A DNA stretch of 64,000 nt from Siphonodentalium dalli (GCA_032622095.1 CP136063.1:279303426-279367425), one strand, 5' to 3'. Counted from the stretch's first letter, positions 12,180 through 26,267 are shown. Made by a program: numbers and translations. The notes: generated by a model not told the origin, from the sequence alone.

Positions 12180-12698
12180 AGGGGTACTGTACGCCATTTT
12201 CATTAAATTTCCGGTGACAACAACGATCTAATATCGATAATATATAGAAACATAAGTAATTTGAGTCGAAGTTGTATTCTGTAAACGCTCAGGTTAATAG
12301 GCTATCTTAAAATTTAATAATTTAAAAGTTAATAATTTGATATAAATTGAATTTATGACTGGAGCCATAAAATGGCGTCAATTAAATTACGAATTTCCGT
12401 AATCAAACAAAGTAATTGAGGGATACTGGATTGTTCTCTGACTAGCGACGATACAATAACTTAAATGATTATATGGGACTAGTATGCCTATAATATAACT
12501 TTTATTTGATTCATTTGGTTGAAAACTGTACAAAAATTACTCGACAACGACAATTTGTATTTTTGCATTCCGGTAAATTTGTCATCCGTAACACTACTTC
12601 GTACTCAACATACTTTCAAATAATGAAAAAATTGTTACCTTATTCTCCGACTCGGAGACTATAGAAATCAACAACAACATTTGGCGTACAGTACCCCT
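12180..12698. mobile_element. TTAA-flanked MITE with AGGGGTACTGTACGCCA TIRs
   Basis: The left end AGGGGTACTGTACGCCA (12180) and the right end TGGCGTACAGTACCCCT (to 12698) are inverted copies, and both are flanked by TTAA (12176-12179 and 12699-12702). The interior is AT-rich and noncoding. TTAA duplication and length fit a piggyBac-type MITE. Shorter relatives with a similar GGGTACTGTAC end lie at 62043-62246 and about 60240-60376. Confidence 0.8.
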
Positions 12699-12939
12699 TT
12701 AACAGATGTGGATGGTCACAACTGACTTATAAATATAAATGGATGATAAAACAATACATGTAACAAGACAGCACAAACATGACAAATAAAATGATCGGAG
12801 ATAATAAATAATATAAGCTCACCAATTCGGAATGATTTGAGTCCGGATGTAATATTTCCTTTAACTATGATGTCCAAGAATTGTAACCTTTACAAGTTTA
12901 ACTTTGTTTATTTTCAAGTTGTTTATTTACTCTTTAAAG

Positions 12940-13165
12940 TTCAAGATGTCGCATAAACAAAACAGAACCACGCCACGCCACTTCAACTGGGGAACTTCGG
13001 TCTGATCCTAGGTCTATTATAGCAGTTGAGGGCCTAAGCAGAATGAGGTCCCCAGAGGGTGAATTTAGTGATGCTAGCCCGCTATGCGGGATAGCGTCAC
13101 TCAATTCTCCCTCTGGGGACCTCATTCTGCAAATGACAGATCTAGACACGCTATTTGCAGGCTTG
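12940..13165. repeat. Foldback element with long hairpin
   Basis: GCAGAATGAGGTCCCCAGAG (about 13038) pairs with CTCTGGGGACCTCATTCTGC (ending about 13130) through an arm that also includes GAATTTAGTGATGCTA opposite TAGCGTCACTCAATTC, leaving a small GCCCGC loop. Sequence at 13131-13165, with CTGCAAATGACAG and CTATTTGCAGGCTTGG, reappears inverted at about 58198-58235, and the GAATTTAGTGATGCTA arm reappears near 58790, so this is a dispersed family. Confidence 0.65.
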
Positions 13166-14868
13166 GTTAAAGTAAAAAAAGACAAGACAACAGATATAAA
13201 TTAGGTGGGAGAGGGGCGCAAAGATTTAAGTACAGTGTAAATTAATAAATGTTGCTTTAGAGAATATTGAAAATAATGTTGTTAATAATAAATATTCCAA
13301 ATAATTCTAATCTAAAAACATATAATTATAATATGATATATTTTACCACCGCCACATCAATGTGTGACATTTTCCAGCGAGAATATCCTAAATTCCCAAA
13401 TGCAGTAGTCAATCGATTATAAGCATTTTGATCGCTTCCGGTCATGAAATCTCGAACTGTTTATCTGTGCCGGCATCGGCAGTTGTTGTTTTGCACCCCG
13501 AGTGTCGTATCTAGCAATGTTGTGCTGACAAAACGCTAGCATTCTCTGAACGTGACAACGTGGCTCTGTGGCTGACATCAGAATGGAGGATGACCTGTGT
13601 ATTAATCGAATATTGAGCGTTTGAGCAGTTTTGCCTTCGGGGACATGATCAAGTGCAATAGATTCAATCTAATCCGACTTTAGCAAGGAATCAAAGTAGA
13701 GTTTGGACAGTTTGACCATCATAATTGTAGGTACACTAGAATACATGTAAATAATGGCATGCCCCTCACGATTCCGATCAGAGCTGTGCTGCTACAACAT
13801 GTTGAACAGGTGTCAACACAATCAGATTCTCCGACTCCATCTAGCCAATCTTGACCCAATATAAGTGGCCATTTCTTTTAAGAAAGGTAATGTATGTGTG
13901 AGACATTGGTCATTAATCCGAGCAAAAACCTGCGTTGTTCACTAGACGTAAGCTCGAGTTCGCTTTTGATCATTGTCCTCCAACGAATAGGTCATAGCAG
14001 TGGGGTCATTCTATATATGTTCGACTTCTTGTGAGTTGCACGCATGTCAGAATATAACAGGTTTAATAACTTCGATTAAGAAACAGAATACTAGTGGGTT
14101 GTAACTAGCTGACGACTTTGCTATGCTGGACTGCCTTTTGTATGTCATATACATACACCCACATCAAGAATGGTTATATACCGACAGATTCTCCACGGCA
14201 AATCCATGGTAACCGTATGTCATGTTATGTGAGAATATCTGGTTATTCATTTCTCAGAGTGGGTGATTGTGCTGGACCGAAGGTTTGTTTGGTGTTGGCA
14301 TTGTGAGCATCGGTCTTGCTGGCAATTCAATCACGGAATTCTCCAACCGATGTACTGCTAGTAGGCGACATAATGAAACGTGACTGTATAAGTACAAGTA
14401 ATACTGCCAACTTGTGTTGCCCAATAACTGAACCGACGTCCATGAAACATACACAGAAATATCTATGTTAACAGGAAATATATTGGGTGGATACCATATA
14501 CCATAAGCCAACAGTTTATGAGAGTGCCATTTAAACATCGAGATCCTGAGTGGTACTGAATAAGAACAAGAATGGCCATGTGTATGGTGTCGCTCATACA
14601 TTTGATCTGCACCAGCAAAAAGCATGCTCAACAACAGATTGAGTAACTTGAGACCCCTAAATTATTGCTGAATAATCATATTTTCAACCGATGGGCATGT
14701 CCTTTACAACATATTATATTATTCTTAATATATATGGCTGCTGAATTTCTCTTGGTCATGGCCGTAAATGTTTCGGTCAGTAGTATGTGCACAACATGAA
14801 GGAGTAACGTGTGCCCTTACCGTGTTTAAAAGTGTTTGTCGTGAAAGCCTGGTCTTCAGTTCTATTAA
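13166..14868. other. No gene recognised
   Basis: Unique-looking AT-rich sequence. The longest open frames (for example 14634-14254 minus) have no recognisable domain and no sign of codon constraint. No RNA gene or clear repeat was recognised. Confidence 0.45.
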
Positions 14869-15310
14869 CCCTTTACCCAACAAAACGGCCAAAAACGCCC
14901 AAATAAAGCTTCAACAGCCTAAAATATCTTCGGTCTGTCTCAATAGAACCATACATATATGGATATCATTGACCACATTGTGATGGTTACAGTTATGCCC
15001 TGTGTCAATGCATTCTCTTATATATGCGAGTCGACCATAGGTCGCCTCGCATATATAAGAGAATGCATTGGCCTAACAAAATCATTTTTTAACACTTTTT
15101 ACCATTTTTTCTTACATTCTTTAACAATTTTATAATTGTTTCTTACATTTTTTAACAATTTTTATAATATTTTTCTACATTCTTTGACAATTTTATCATT
15201 TTTAATATGTGTTAAGCCAATGCATTCTCTTATATATGCGAGGCGACCTATGGTCGACTCCCATATATAAGAGAATGCATTGGCACAGGGCCGTTCTGTT
15301 GGGTAAAGGG
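14869..15310. mobile_element. piggyBac-like MITE, palindrome-core family, TIR type A
   Basis: 442 bp between perfect TTAA duplications (14865-14868 and 15311-15314). Left end CCCTTTACCCAACAAAACGG, right end CCGTTCTGTTGGGTAAAGGG. Palindromes at about 15005-15073 and 15219-15290 in opposite orientation, separated by AT-rich repeats of TTCTTACATTCTTTAACAAT. This copy has the long arm with GTCTGTCTCAATAGAACC on its left, the reverse of the copy at 2847. Confidence 0.9.
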
Positions 15311-15977
15311 TTAAGGAGAAACATTATTTTGTCAACAAACTCCTCAACTGAGCATACTCGTCGTCTTATATAGACATCAAACTTCAATCTATGTTAACTT
15401 CAACATCATGGTTTGTACAGCAATAAATCTGAATGCACAATTAGTCGGTATGTACACGTCGTAAAAACATGCGAATCCTGTATTCTCTTCATCGTCACTC
15501 CTCCCAATACACACAACACTCCTTACATTTAGCAGATACCGCTTTTGTGGAAAATCAATTTCATATAACTTCGCATTAACACGGTCGGGTTTTGGTAGCT
15601 TAATTGACCTTCTGCAAAAAAGACAGTTCTGTTCAAGTTCAAGTTCCATGATACAATAATGGGTTTGTGCTTTCTATATTTTTTGTGGGAAATGGATATA
15701 ATGTCAGCGGATGTGTACTGGGATGACACATACTACTTTTCACGACTACGTCAGCGTGATCATATTGCTTGGGGTTGCCTTTTGGTTTGTACTTTTACGT
15801 CTGTTTTCTGCATACGTGCGACAACTTACTATCTTCGTGCGATAACTTACACATTGGACATTTATTGACAACGGCATTAACAGTCATGAAAACAAAACAA
15901 GAATTCACAAACACTAAGCATTTCATAGAAATTTGATACAATTGCAATAGGGATACGTCAACGTTGAGCGTTAGAAA
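15311..15977. other. No gene established; one unassigned 86-codon ORF
   Basis: An ORF on the minus strand (15649-15389) has a fairly protein-like composition, with two cysteine pairs (NCLFCRR) and mixed charged residues, but I recognise no family and see no flanking splice sites I would trust. It is recorded as a possible exon or relic only. Confidence 0.25.
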
Positions 15978-16564
15978 CAGGGTTCGCTGCCACTTGCCAA
16001 ATTTGCCAATGGCAAAAATAATTCACATTTGGCAAACAATATTTTCAATTGGCAAAAGTTTTGGCATGTCCCCTTTTAATTCCTCAAGAAAATTGAACAA
16101 TATTGGTCAATCAATACCATTTCTTTCAGGAAACTCTTACACCATAATTATATTAGTGGTGTTTTATAAGGTTCAGGACAATTAACACCTCTATTAAGAT
16201 GCAGTTAATCTCATAGCATTAGTAGATGGTTGGAGTGAGTACCAGCATTTAATGTGGTGGTGTTTGCAAAGTTAATCCTCCTGTGATGTGCCCTTCTGAT
16301 GATGCAATCCTTCTGCCATTGTATTGTTCGGTGATTGGCTTATTGTTGTATGATAAACCACAATAGGGATGCGAGTATTATTAATTATTAACTAACTGCT
16401 TTTCTATCGATATCAAAAGTCGTTCAAAGCGCGAGTGTGGAAACAAAATACTTAAGGTTGCAGAAAATGATAATATCAGGGATAGCATTTGGTAAATGCT
16501 AAAATAATTTGGCAAAAAATATTTTCATTTGGCAAAAGTATATTTCGGTCCAGCGCGGACCCTG
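15978..16564. mobile_element. hAT-type MITE with 8-bp target duplication
   Basis: Starts CAGGGTTCGC and ends GTCCAGCGCGGACCCTG. The flanks are identical 8-mers GTTAGAAA (15970-15977 and 16565-16572), the signature of hAT transposition. Subterminal regions are full of TTTGGCAA/TTGCCAAA repeats. The interior (CACCTCTATTAAGATGCAGT and neighbours) matches the element at 59681-60136. No transposase. Confidence 0.9.
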
Positions 16565-19500
16565 GTTAGAAAGTTATCACGGTAACGCGTCGTGGAAATG
16601 TCACTAAACGTTCCATATAAATAACAGTATTTCCAACTCAAAATTCATTTTCAAATAAATTGTTTTCGATATGTAATTACAAGCAATAATCCTCATGCTC
16701 CGATATTATTGCACAGTATAAATACATTTGTAGCGGCCACATACTTATGTTTGTGAGCGGTCCAAAAAAATGTATTTATACAGTGAAGTTACATCAAGAA
16801 ATGGGACTTATTCCTAAGGGTCAGACGCACGTTTTGCCAAAACTTTCCTGGTACTTCAAAATGGATTTTCTCAACATCTGTCGGGAATGTCTTTGTGAAA
16901 TTTGGTACAAGCGATTATTGTGACACAATATTGAAGATCCATCGAACCTTTAAATATTATATCCTATATTTCACTGATTTTAGGTACCAAGAACTTCTGT
17001 AAAATAGATTTGTTTCCAACGTGCAGTTCATATATCCATAATATTATATCTGAAGATCATGAGAGGAGACTTAATTATTCTTGATTCGTGAAATTTACTG
17101 ATTATTTTCATTTTGAAAGGCAACCACCTATAAATAATTTTCTATATTTGAGAATGTTCATGTTATGCCTGCTGATTAATAACAAAATTGGGCTGAGATG
17201 AGTTATGTGTCATGGGTTAAAGCTGACCACCATACCTCTTAACACTGGCCTAAATTCCAGTTTATTGCTCCCTGCTTGAGTGGACAACACTGCATATCAA
17301 CATTTTTTTTCATTGGGCTGGAATATCTGTGAATGATATATTCTTCATTCTAATATATGAGAGTTTGATGCTATATTATGCAATTAAAAATCTAACTCAC
17401 ATGATACACATAGAACCAAGACAATAAGCTATTTGTTGGTTGGAGTGTTGTGTGAAATTATTAATTAGTCTAGCAGTTCCTGTTACCGAAATGGACAAAA
17501 AAGGAAATAATCTGTTCAACTCTCAAATGTATTAACATCCATTGTTTTTGTCGTGTCTTAATAATTGCTCAGATTCTACATACAATGAAGATGGTGATAT
17601 GTGAAATTCAAGATTTTTCGCCAGACATATCCAGAGAAATTCTTTGGATTTAGAAAATATCCTCATTTATTCACAAAAAGTGTTTGAGCAAACTTTACTA
17701 TTTCAGATTAGAACTTCTACACTTTTTAAATTCAACTTCTTTATTGGATATATCCATCACATACAGAGTAATCCAACAATATATCAAATAAATTACGTCG
17801 TACATCAACTCATACATGTACGTAAATGAATAAATTAATTACATTGACTAACATATTAACATCGGCCTATATACTATAGACTGCCTGTATATAGGTTTTC
17901 ATTTTTTATTAACTCAACCTATTCCCCCTGATCTTGAAATATATTGATATTTTATAAAGTTATTTTAATATGGGCGTATAAATAGTTAACAAGCTCGTTG
18001 ATTAAATATTTATAAATTCTAGGGCAAGTTTGAGTTACATATACAAATAACTACTAAGATGTCTTTGTTACAATTACATATTTGCTTTTTTGCAGAGAAG
18101 TTTTTCAGCGGCACATTGGGTTTATTAATGTTTTCACTCATTTGAAATATATCATATTTTCTTTACAAATTTTATAAATCGGACAATAGTATAAAAAGTG
18201 GATTTCGTCCTCAGTTTATTTGGTACGAAAGTTGCATAATCTGTATATTTTTGCATAATCTGTAGGATTTATGTTTTATATTTCATGTTCACCCTGATTT
18301 GTACATGACTACACGGTTGTGTGTCGTTATATGGCTGGGAAACAAAGAATATTCAAGCCGTTACCTCAAAGGTGTTGCCGCTGCCATAACAAAGCCACTG
18401 GTGATTATTTCTCGATAAATTGTAGATGACTGAGTATTGTGATAAATCCGTGATTTCAGTGTGGCGCACAATGGATGAACCGATCGAACGCACCGTAATG
18501 CTTTGAAGATCACGCGATCCATACTAGGTTGTCTTGATCTAGAACAGTACTATAAGTGATACGTGAGCGCCGGGCGATGATTTCGAGATCAGGCGATCTA
18601 TATTGTGTATAAGTCTGTCCATATAATTCTCAGCCAATATAACATGCTACTGTGACACACAGGACTTACGGCATATTACCGCCCAATATGTGACTTTGCT
18701 CCGTGACACACAGGACTTACGACATATTACCGCCCAATATGTGACTTTGCTCCGTGATGACATAATGTATTTTCTAATGGATTTGAAAGCAACGAACAGT
18801 CTCCTATGGTATGTTCTGTGACATGGGCAATGCAAGGGACGGATTCATATCAGACGTTTAAGAAATGACGGACACTCACGGGTTTGTATTACATTTATCT
18901 AAAAAGTGATATTACTTGCCCATCTGACGCTAACTCAGCCTGAATGAATCACGCTTAGATACAAGGACATGCATATTCTAACTTTTCAACGAAATATATG
19001 AAACATTCACCATCTCCCGAAAGCCTTGTACCAGTCCTCGCGTTTTTGCCGCGACCGACCCCTTTCGGCGAAAAGGGACCCATTACACTCGCAGTGGGTA
19101 AATGTGAAAACCTATAAGTCTGTAAAACATCACCATTAAGGGTACGTTCATACGCTGGCAAGATTGCATGGTATGTTTTTGCGGACATTTCGTCATAGAA
19201 AACCACATGGTGCCAGAATATGAACGGAAACGTGCATATAACATGCATCTTTACTAAAGCGAAAGACATGAGAAGTAACATTTATCTTGTTCAACTTGTA
19301 ACAGTGCTACTGTAATTCGCCTTCAAATACCTGTATGATTAATTTTTGTAAGATAATTGCATGATTTTTACAGGCAAATTCCAGTACCATCGTTACTAGT
19401 GGAACTACGGAGATTTTACTTCGCATGTAGTTAGCTATGGCACAGATGCACTTTATGTGTTTTTTTCCATTCATATTATGGTGCCATATCGTTTTATACG

Positions 19501-20332
19501 ACAAAATGCCTGCAAGCCATACCGTGCAAAATTACTGATACTGATACTGAATAAATAATTGTCTGACTACATTAAAGCTACGGACCAAACAAATGCAAAC
19601 ATATAGCACATAATACCCTTCAAAACAAAGGCCACTATTTCTCAGTTTCTATTTCCATGGAGAGAGAGAGAGGGCGGGCAGAACGCTAGTATTATACAAA
19701 CACAGAACCGGATTATCACACACTCTTTACACAAGTTTTCTTCTCTTTTGTAGACCAAATTTGCAACCTTATCATGTATATTTTCTCTGTCATCTTGTTA
19801 AATTCATATATATATATTGTATCTGGGAGCAGGGACATTGTAAGTTGTTAAAACTTGTACCCCAATCCCGTTGTAATGAATTTACAATAAAATATGTTTA
19901 AAGTAAAGTGCAAAATGTCCAGTGTATGCACGTACCCTAAGACGAACCTGGATAAATATATAAGCTTTGTACTTTCATTATTGATAGTTCTCCAATAAGG
20001 AAATTTCGCGTATTGAAACATTGTTATGTAAACAAAACTGTTGCAGTGATTTGCCAACAAACATCGCTAATCGTGTAGTAAATTCAAATATTTAGTCTGA
20101 ATATGATGCAAACGTTGGTATCTTATTGGACTAATTGCATTTGTATCCGTAATTCCACTGTAATAGTAATGTTTACATAATAATGATTTTGACGTGCGAA
20201 ATCTCATTATTGGAGAGTTATTAATAATGGAAATAAGAACAAAGTCAATCAATTGTCCATGTACTGGTTGGTGATAGTTGTTTAACGGATTTTTATTTTA
20301 TTTCTCATGAACTCAATTCGAAGTCTCTTTAA
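16565..20332. other. AT-rich noncoding stretch; a short foldback and a two-copy tandem repeat
   Basis: An inverted repeat at about 16713-16787 pairs CAGTATAAATACATTT with AAATGTATTTATACAGTG-like sequence. At 18653-18758 a 53-bp unit beginning GTGACACACAGGACTTACG is present twice in tandem with one difference. The remainder shows short frames only, without recognisable domains. No RNA gene was recognised. Confidence 0.5.
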
Positions 20333-20936
20333 CTCGTTCATTGTGGGAGCTGCGCTGACGCAACATTAAAGATCCTGCATTCTCTTATATATATGCGAGT
20401 CGACCATAGGTCGCCGGGCATATATAAGAGAATGCATTGGTCTAACAATTTGTTATCGTTTTTTATCAATTGTTCTTACATTCTAAACCATTTTTATAAA
20501 TTTAAAAAAAAAAATTCAAAAATGTTTTCTCACATTCTTTAACAATTTTTATCATTTTTTGTGTGTGATAATTTTGTCTTACATTCTACAACAATTTTTA
20601 TCATTTTGCTTTATACTCTTTAACAAATTTATAATTTTTGTCATTTTTGCTTACATTCTTTAACAATGTTTTTATTATTTTTTATCATTTTTTTTCTTAC
20701 ATTCTTTATCAATTTTTATAGTTTTTTCTTACATTCTTTAACAATTTTTATCATTTTTTATCATTATTTTTCTTACATTCTTTACGAATTTTGTAACGTT
20801 CTTTGCATTTTTTCTTACATCCTTTAACAAATATTTAAAAAATGATATAAAATTTGTTAGGCCAATGCATTCTCTTACATATGCGAGGCGCCCTATGGTT
20901 TTCAAAAAAATTCAAGAAGATCCCGTCATGAAAGGG
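20333..20936. mobile_element. TTAA-type MITE, palindrome-core family, TIR type B
   Basis: The left end CTCGTTCATTGTGGGAGCTG follows TTAA (20329-20332). The right end TCCCGTCATGAAAGGG is followed by TAAC, a decayed TTAA. The left palindrome is at about 20375-20438; the right (about 20862-20900) is truncated after GGCGCCCTATGGT. The spacer between them is about 400 bp made of roughly 12 imperfect copies of a 30-35 bp unit TTCTTACATTCTTTAACAAT plus TTTTATCATTTT, the longest such array in the window. Confidence 0.75.
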
Positions 20937-22307
20937 TAACATACGCAGCTATCATTATCAGAAAACTGTTGAAAGTTGTTATGAAATCTGCATGGTATGG
21001 CGATGCGTGTGGCATAATGCGTGTGGCATAATGGAAGGGCTACATAGTTTGATCCTCCCCTCAGATTGAACACAGCGGGAAGGAACCGCATATTATGTAA
21101 TTATGTATATATAAGTAGTTACCATAATTTGGTTGTAGAACGCATACATGTGCAAGTTGTCCACTTATAGCGAACAGTTATTATTATAACATGAACTTGT
21201 ATAATCAATAAATAAATACTCAATGCAATAAATGAATTGAATTGTTTATTTGTAAAGTCAACATCAAAGTTGCAACATGGTTCAACGTATATACACATAC
21301 AAACAATACATAATACTTGTACATCAATAAATTCTCTCATAATCATATTGTATGGTATCAATAATAGAGGCAAATAATGCTAATACATTCAGGAATATGT
21401 TTTCTTAAATGGTATATTTATATTATATACAATATAATATAATACTTGCGTCATAATAACTTTTTAAACGCTAATTTTAAGAAAATGCTTCTCAATATAT
21501 TTATATCTAACAGTGGCAGCAACTGTAGAATTTATTTCAGTTAGGATTTTCCCAGTAATACGTCGGGATATATATTTCTCGCAGGTCGTTAAGTTTTGTA
21601 CACATAATAACAAAATGGTATTCATCACAAAATTTTCGCCATATAACGGGAATTCGTGTCTTTATATGTACTTGTATTCCTTCTGCATTGCTCCACCGGT
21701 AGTCTGTGATAGGCTGTTCTAAATTTCAGTAAATAAGTAGCCAGATGAGAGGGCATATCTACTAAGTATCGGCTAAATATGACAGAATCAGTTATGTTTC
21801 GATAAAATATGGAAGTGCTTGAGTATAGACATAATTAAATTGCCGAAGAGGCTACATGCGTGTTGTTCTACTAATTTCTCTTTCGTGCGTTTCATGTCTG
21901 TCGTACTGATTATGCCACGCACATTCTATATTTACTTCGCGCAGCATTTATATGATAACAGAAATCCATTTAATCTTGTTTTGTAGTATAGCATCACTAT
22001 CACTGAGATACATGAGTAGAAGGAATACATTCTTAGCTAATTCTGATCCTTCGTATGATACTATAGTTTTGGCCAATATGATATTGCGCTGCACTTAATT
22101 TCGATCATTACGGGATATTTACCCAATTCTTCATGTATCATGTATTTTGACATACCGGTTATTTAAGTCGAGCGATGTTCATCACACCCACCTTGTTCAG
22201 CTAACTAGCTCTAGTGCACATGTCCTAGCGCGACTCTACCGATATTTTCTGCGGCTACGCATGTGGCTTCTTTATCCATATTGGAACCTTTAACTGTCGT
22301 GTGCATG
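20937..22307. other. No gene recognised
   Basis: AT-rich sequence with short frames and no recognisable domain, RNA gene or clear element boundary. GCGTGTGGCATAATG is directly repeated at about 21003-21032. Confidence 0.45.
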
Positions 22308-25300
22308 TGTTGTACAATAGTTATGCGGACCGGACCACTGACTAGAAGGTCCGGTCCGGTCCAGGCCATTCCGGTCCGGTGCGCTTGCTTGGAGCGATGG
22401 ATACAAAAGAATCCAGAAATCACACAATTATTACCGGCGATTTCAATTGTAACCAACTATGCACTGAATCAAAACAAACAACATATATATGTGGGAAGTT
22501 TGGTATGAAACAGCTTATAGAACAACCAACCTACTTCAGTGAAAATTCCCGATCACTCTTTGACCTGTTTTTCTCCAATAAACCAGATTTTGTACAGTCG
22601 TGCGAGATTTTAGATCCTTTTTTTTGCAGAATTGGATCGATATCACTGCCAAATCGTACTTACTTTGAATATTTGTAAAGCGACGTCGAACCGATTCATC
22701 AAAAGAAGAATATGGAAATACAACGAGGCAAATTTCAGTGCAATGAATGAAGAATTGCAAACGTGGGGCTCCGATAAGCCGTTGAAACATGTAAATCATA
22801 CAGAACTCGCGACGGTGGTAACTAACAAAATAAATGAAGTCGCGATTAAACACATTCCAACTAAATTGTTACAATTAGACCAGATGAACCCGAATGGATG
22901 TCAGGCCACATTCGTCTCCTTGTATGCCAAAGCAAAAATTAATATGACATTAAATTCATGGACTAAATATAAAACCAAGCGAAATGAAGTTATATCATCT
23001 ATCAGAACTGCCAAGCGACTGGAAATGGAAACAAAACAAAAACTCCTCGGCAGTTCTTTTACCGATTCCTCCGTGTGGTGGAAAACTCTTAATAGACTCA
23101 TGGCTCCAGACCGTAAACCTATTCCGGCACTTTGCGAGGGAAATAACATATACACAGATAACAATTCCAAATAAGAAATATTAAATAATTATTTTTGTTC
23201 TTCATCGTCCCTGCCCGAATCTGACAAAAAAGAACCACCACTATTATCTAGATCTAAAAATTGTACCTTGAAACTTATTGAGATCACACCAAAGATGTAT
23301 TGGAATCCCTAGCAAGCGTTACAGCAACAAAGGCCAGTGGCGATGACGGTATCAGCCCCAACATTCTAAAGAACTGCGCTACGGCCCTAGCAAGTCCTAT
23401 GTGCTATATATTTAACGAATTTTTTTAACATTCCTATTCCCCCGATGAGTGGAAGAGAGCAAACGTTTGTCCCATCTTTAAAAATGGAGATCCAAGTATG
23501 CCAGCGAATTATCGTCCGATTTCATTGCTAAGTTGCCTCTCAAAAATATTTGAGAAATGTATCTTTCGACATTTATCAAAATACTTATACGAAAATAAGC
23601 TCCTAACATATTTACAATCGGGTTTCACTCCAAACGACATTACTGTATTCCAGCTAACAGACATATATCATTATCTTATTTCATCTTTAGACGAAGGCAA
23701 AGAAATCCGGTGCATTTTCTGTGACATTAGCAAAGCTTTTGATAAAGTTTGGCATAAGGGACTATTGTCCAAACTGAGTAATCTAGGTGTGTGTGAAAAT
23801 ATATACGACCTTTAAAAAAAATATTTGGAAAATAGACAACAAAGAGTAATTTTGGAAACTACCCAGTCGTCCTGGAAATCTGTAGAATCTGGTGTCCCTC
23901 AAGGGTATATACTGGGTCCCCTACTATTCTTGATATACATCAATGATATAGCAGATGAGATAACAAGTAATATCCGACTTTTTGCAGACGACACATCCCT
24001 TTATCTAGCAGTAGAAGATCCAATACTGGCTGCTGACGTTCTAAACAAAGACATATCGAAAATACACGATTGGTCTAACAAATGGCTCGTTAAATTTAAC
24101 CCATCCAAAACTGAATCCCTCTTAGTTAGCAGGAAAGAAATTAAACATAGCCACCCCCATCTCAAAATGACAAATAAATCAATATGCGAAGTAGCTACAC
24201 ATAAACATTTAGGTCTAACCTTTAGTTCGCAGATATTGAAAAACGAGCATATAGTAGGCTGTCCCTGCTGAGGAGGTATAAATTTAACCTTGACAGGAGG
24301 TCGTTAGAAAGAATATATTTATCATTTATTCGTCCTGTCCTGGAGTATGCCTCCTCAGTTTGGGACAACTGTAGCAACGAAGAAGCTAATGAATTAGAAG
24401 ATATCCAATACGAAGCCGCAAGAATCGTAACTGGCGCGACAAGAAGTTGTAGTAAAGAGGGCTTGCTCCACGAAACTGGATCAACACCCGCCTACCTATA
24501 CATATATGTTCCCCCTATATCAGGGAGTTACAAATTACGACTTCAGACCTAAAGACATGAAATCGTTTTTTTGTAATACCGAAGCATATAAAAAATCCTT
24601 TTTACCTTCAGCTGTGAGTCTATGGAATGACCTACCACCGGAGACCAAAAACTGTGAAACCATATCGGACTTCAAATCTTTTCTTAAAACTGACCTCGTC
24701 GTGAGCCCCCGTTACATGGAATTTGCTTACACAAGACGAAGTCAAATTTTCCATTGTCGATTACGACTAGGGTGTAGCAATCTGAATTACGACTTATATC
24801 GCAATCATTTACAAGACAATCAATATTGCATATGTGGCGAAGTTGAAACAGTATCACACTTCTTACACTATTGCCCATTCTTTGAAGCCGAGAGAGACAT
24901 ATGTTTCAGCAACCTTAATAATTTGGAAACAAAAACACTCTTAGACGGTTCAAAATCACTTTCATTATCCAAAAACATTGAGATATTCGCTAACATTCAG
25001 AAATATATAGAACTAACTGGCAGATTCAAGCCATATTATGCACAAACCTGATGTATACGATCTTAGGCAATGCATGGAACAAAACTAAAAACACATTAAA
25101 ATCAAAATTAAATTATGTGTAATATCGATCCCAAAGCACCCTGCCAAAACCTGCTACGGTTGGAAGAGGGGGGCTGTCAGGCACATTATAAATAACAACA
25201 GTAATTTCATTTAGCTATATACATTCATATACATCAAATTGTACATTCTATATTTGTCTATTTGAAACGGTTACCATTCGATATTTTATATGTGTAGGAG

Positions 25301-25440
25301 ATGGCTTAAGATAAGCATCATGCTTACTGCCAAATCCCATTATAACCATTAATATCTTTCATCATCATACCGTGAACTTTGTACATTATATTGGTTAAAA
25401 TAAAATATGTTTAAACTAAAGCGGTCCGGTCGACTTACAT
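22308..25440. repeat. GGACCGGACC-rich repeat split by a LINE
   Basis: GCGGACCGGACC, GGTCCGGTCCGGTCC and TCCGGTCCGG occur at about 22324-22381. The same motif resumes as GCGGTCCGGTC at about 25420, just after the LINE. The sequence GTACAATAGTTATGCGGACC at 22311 is matched in inverse near 26832-26860 (GGTCCGCACACTATTGTATA). The LINE therefore appears to have landed in a GC-rich repeat whose relative lies at 26.7 kb. Confidence 0.5.
22386..25420 (+). pseudogene. 5'-truncated non-LTR retrotransposon (jockey/CR1-like LINE), ORF2 remnant
   Basis: Domain order is end of the APE-type endonuclease (ITGDFNCNQ at about 22434), linker (22632-23174), reverse transcriptase (NYRPISLLSCLSKIFEK at 23507, CDISKAFDKVWHKGLL at 23720, GVPQGYILGPLLF at 23891, FADDTSLYL at 23978), and a C-terminal region (24506-25051) with RRSQIFHCRLRLGCSNL and a CICGE...HFLHYCPF zinc-knuckle-like motif. 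The 3' UTR continues to AAATAAAATATGTTTAAAC near 25420. In-frame stops occur at about 23427 and 23813, with frameshifts near 24270 and around 24490. Most of the endonuclease is absent at the 5' end, the usual result of incomplete target-primed reverse transcription. The C-terminal motif resembles LINEs I know from bivalves and other invertebrates. Confidence 0.9.
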
Positions 25441-26267
25441 GTGAATGATTTAGATAGATAGATAGATAATTTATTGATATACCCTTTTAGTAAAGTGTCC
25501 ACAAAAACAGGGGAAATTGTTTAAATAAGGGGCGCAAACAATGTGTGCAGCATTGATTGCCGCAGTTAACACAGGCAATTCTTTAAGGATTGGCCATTTA
25601 TAAATGAACAATCGGAACCCAAAAAGGCCATTAATATATGGTCAATCGCAACCACGCATGGTCGATTGTCCATTTAGAAAGAACCATTAACGTTAATCAA
25701 TGCTTAAGGGATCAATTTAATTTTAATTTAATTTGTATTAACTAAATAACGGAGATATTTGAAGAAGTGTTTTTGACGAAATAACGGAGATATTTGAAGA
25801 AGTGTTTTAAAGAGCGTAACCCAAGCCTCCCCGAGCCCACCCACCCAATAGAAGAATTTGACTTATATTCACCAGAGTTTATCTATTGTGGTGTTGCAAT
25901 TTCTCTTACAAATCACCGTTATTTAGTAAAGGTACATTCTTTATAGAGTTATTACCCTTCCGACATGCAGAATTATCTATATATGTCGTGATTTAGTGGT
26001 CAATCCCAAGCTCACGTGCCACGTGTTGCACGATTGACCATTAATTAATGAAAATTTAGGTACGGATTGTCCATTTATTAATGGTCAAACTTATGCGCAT
26101 TAGGTGAGTTAACAAGGTGGTACTGCAATAATACAGTACATACTTTGAATATGAACTGTTGGAGATGATTTACCATTGGTGTTGTGTATATATTATACAT
26201 TAAAGATGCACATTGCACTTCGCCTTTCGAAACAACATTCTGGAGGGAAAGATTGCTATCTGAACGG
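25441..26267. other. No gene; microsatellite and a small tandem duplication
   Basis: A (GATA)n-type tract lies at about 25450-25468. The 29-bp unit AATAACGGAGATATTTGAAG plus AAGTGTTTT is present twice (about 25744 and 25780). ATTGACCATTAAT/ATTAATGGTCAAT-type motifs recur in both orientations between 25590 and 26090, suggesting a decayed inverted-repeat element. Confidence 0.45.

Noticed and set aside
14254-14634. 126-codon minus-strand ORF
   Set aside because: No recognisable motif, no splice or promoter context and a composition expected by chance in this sequence.
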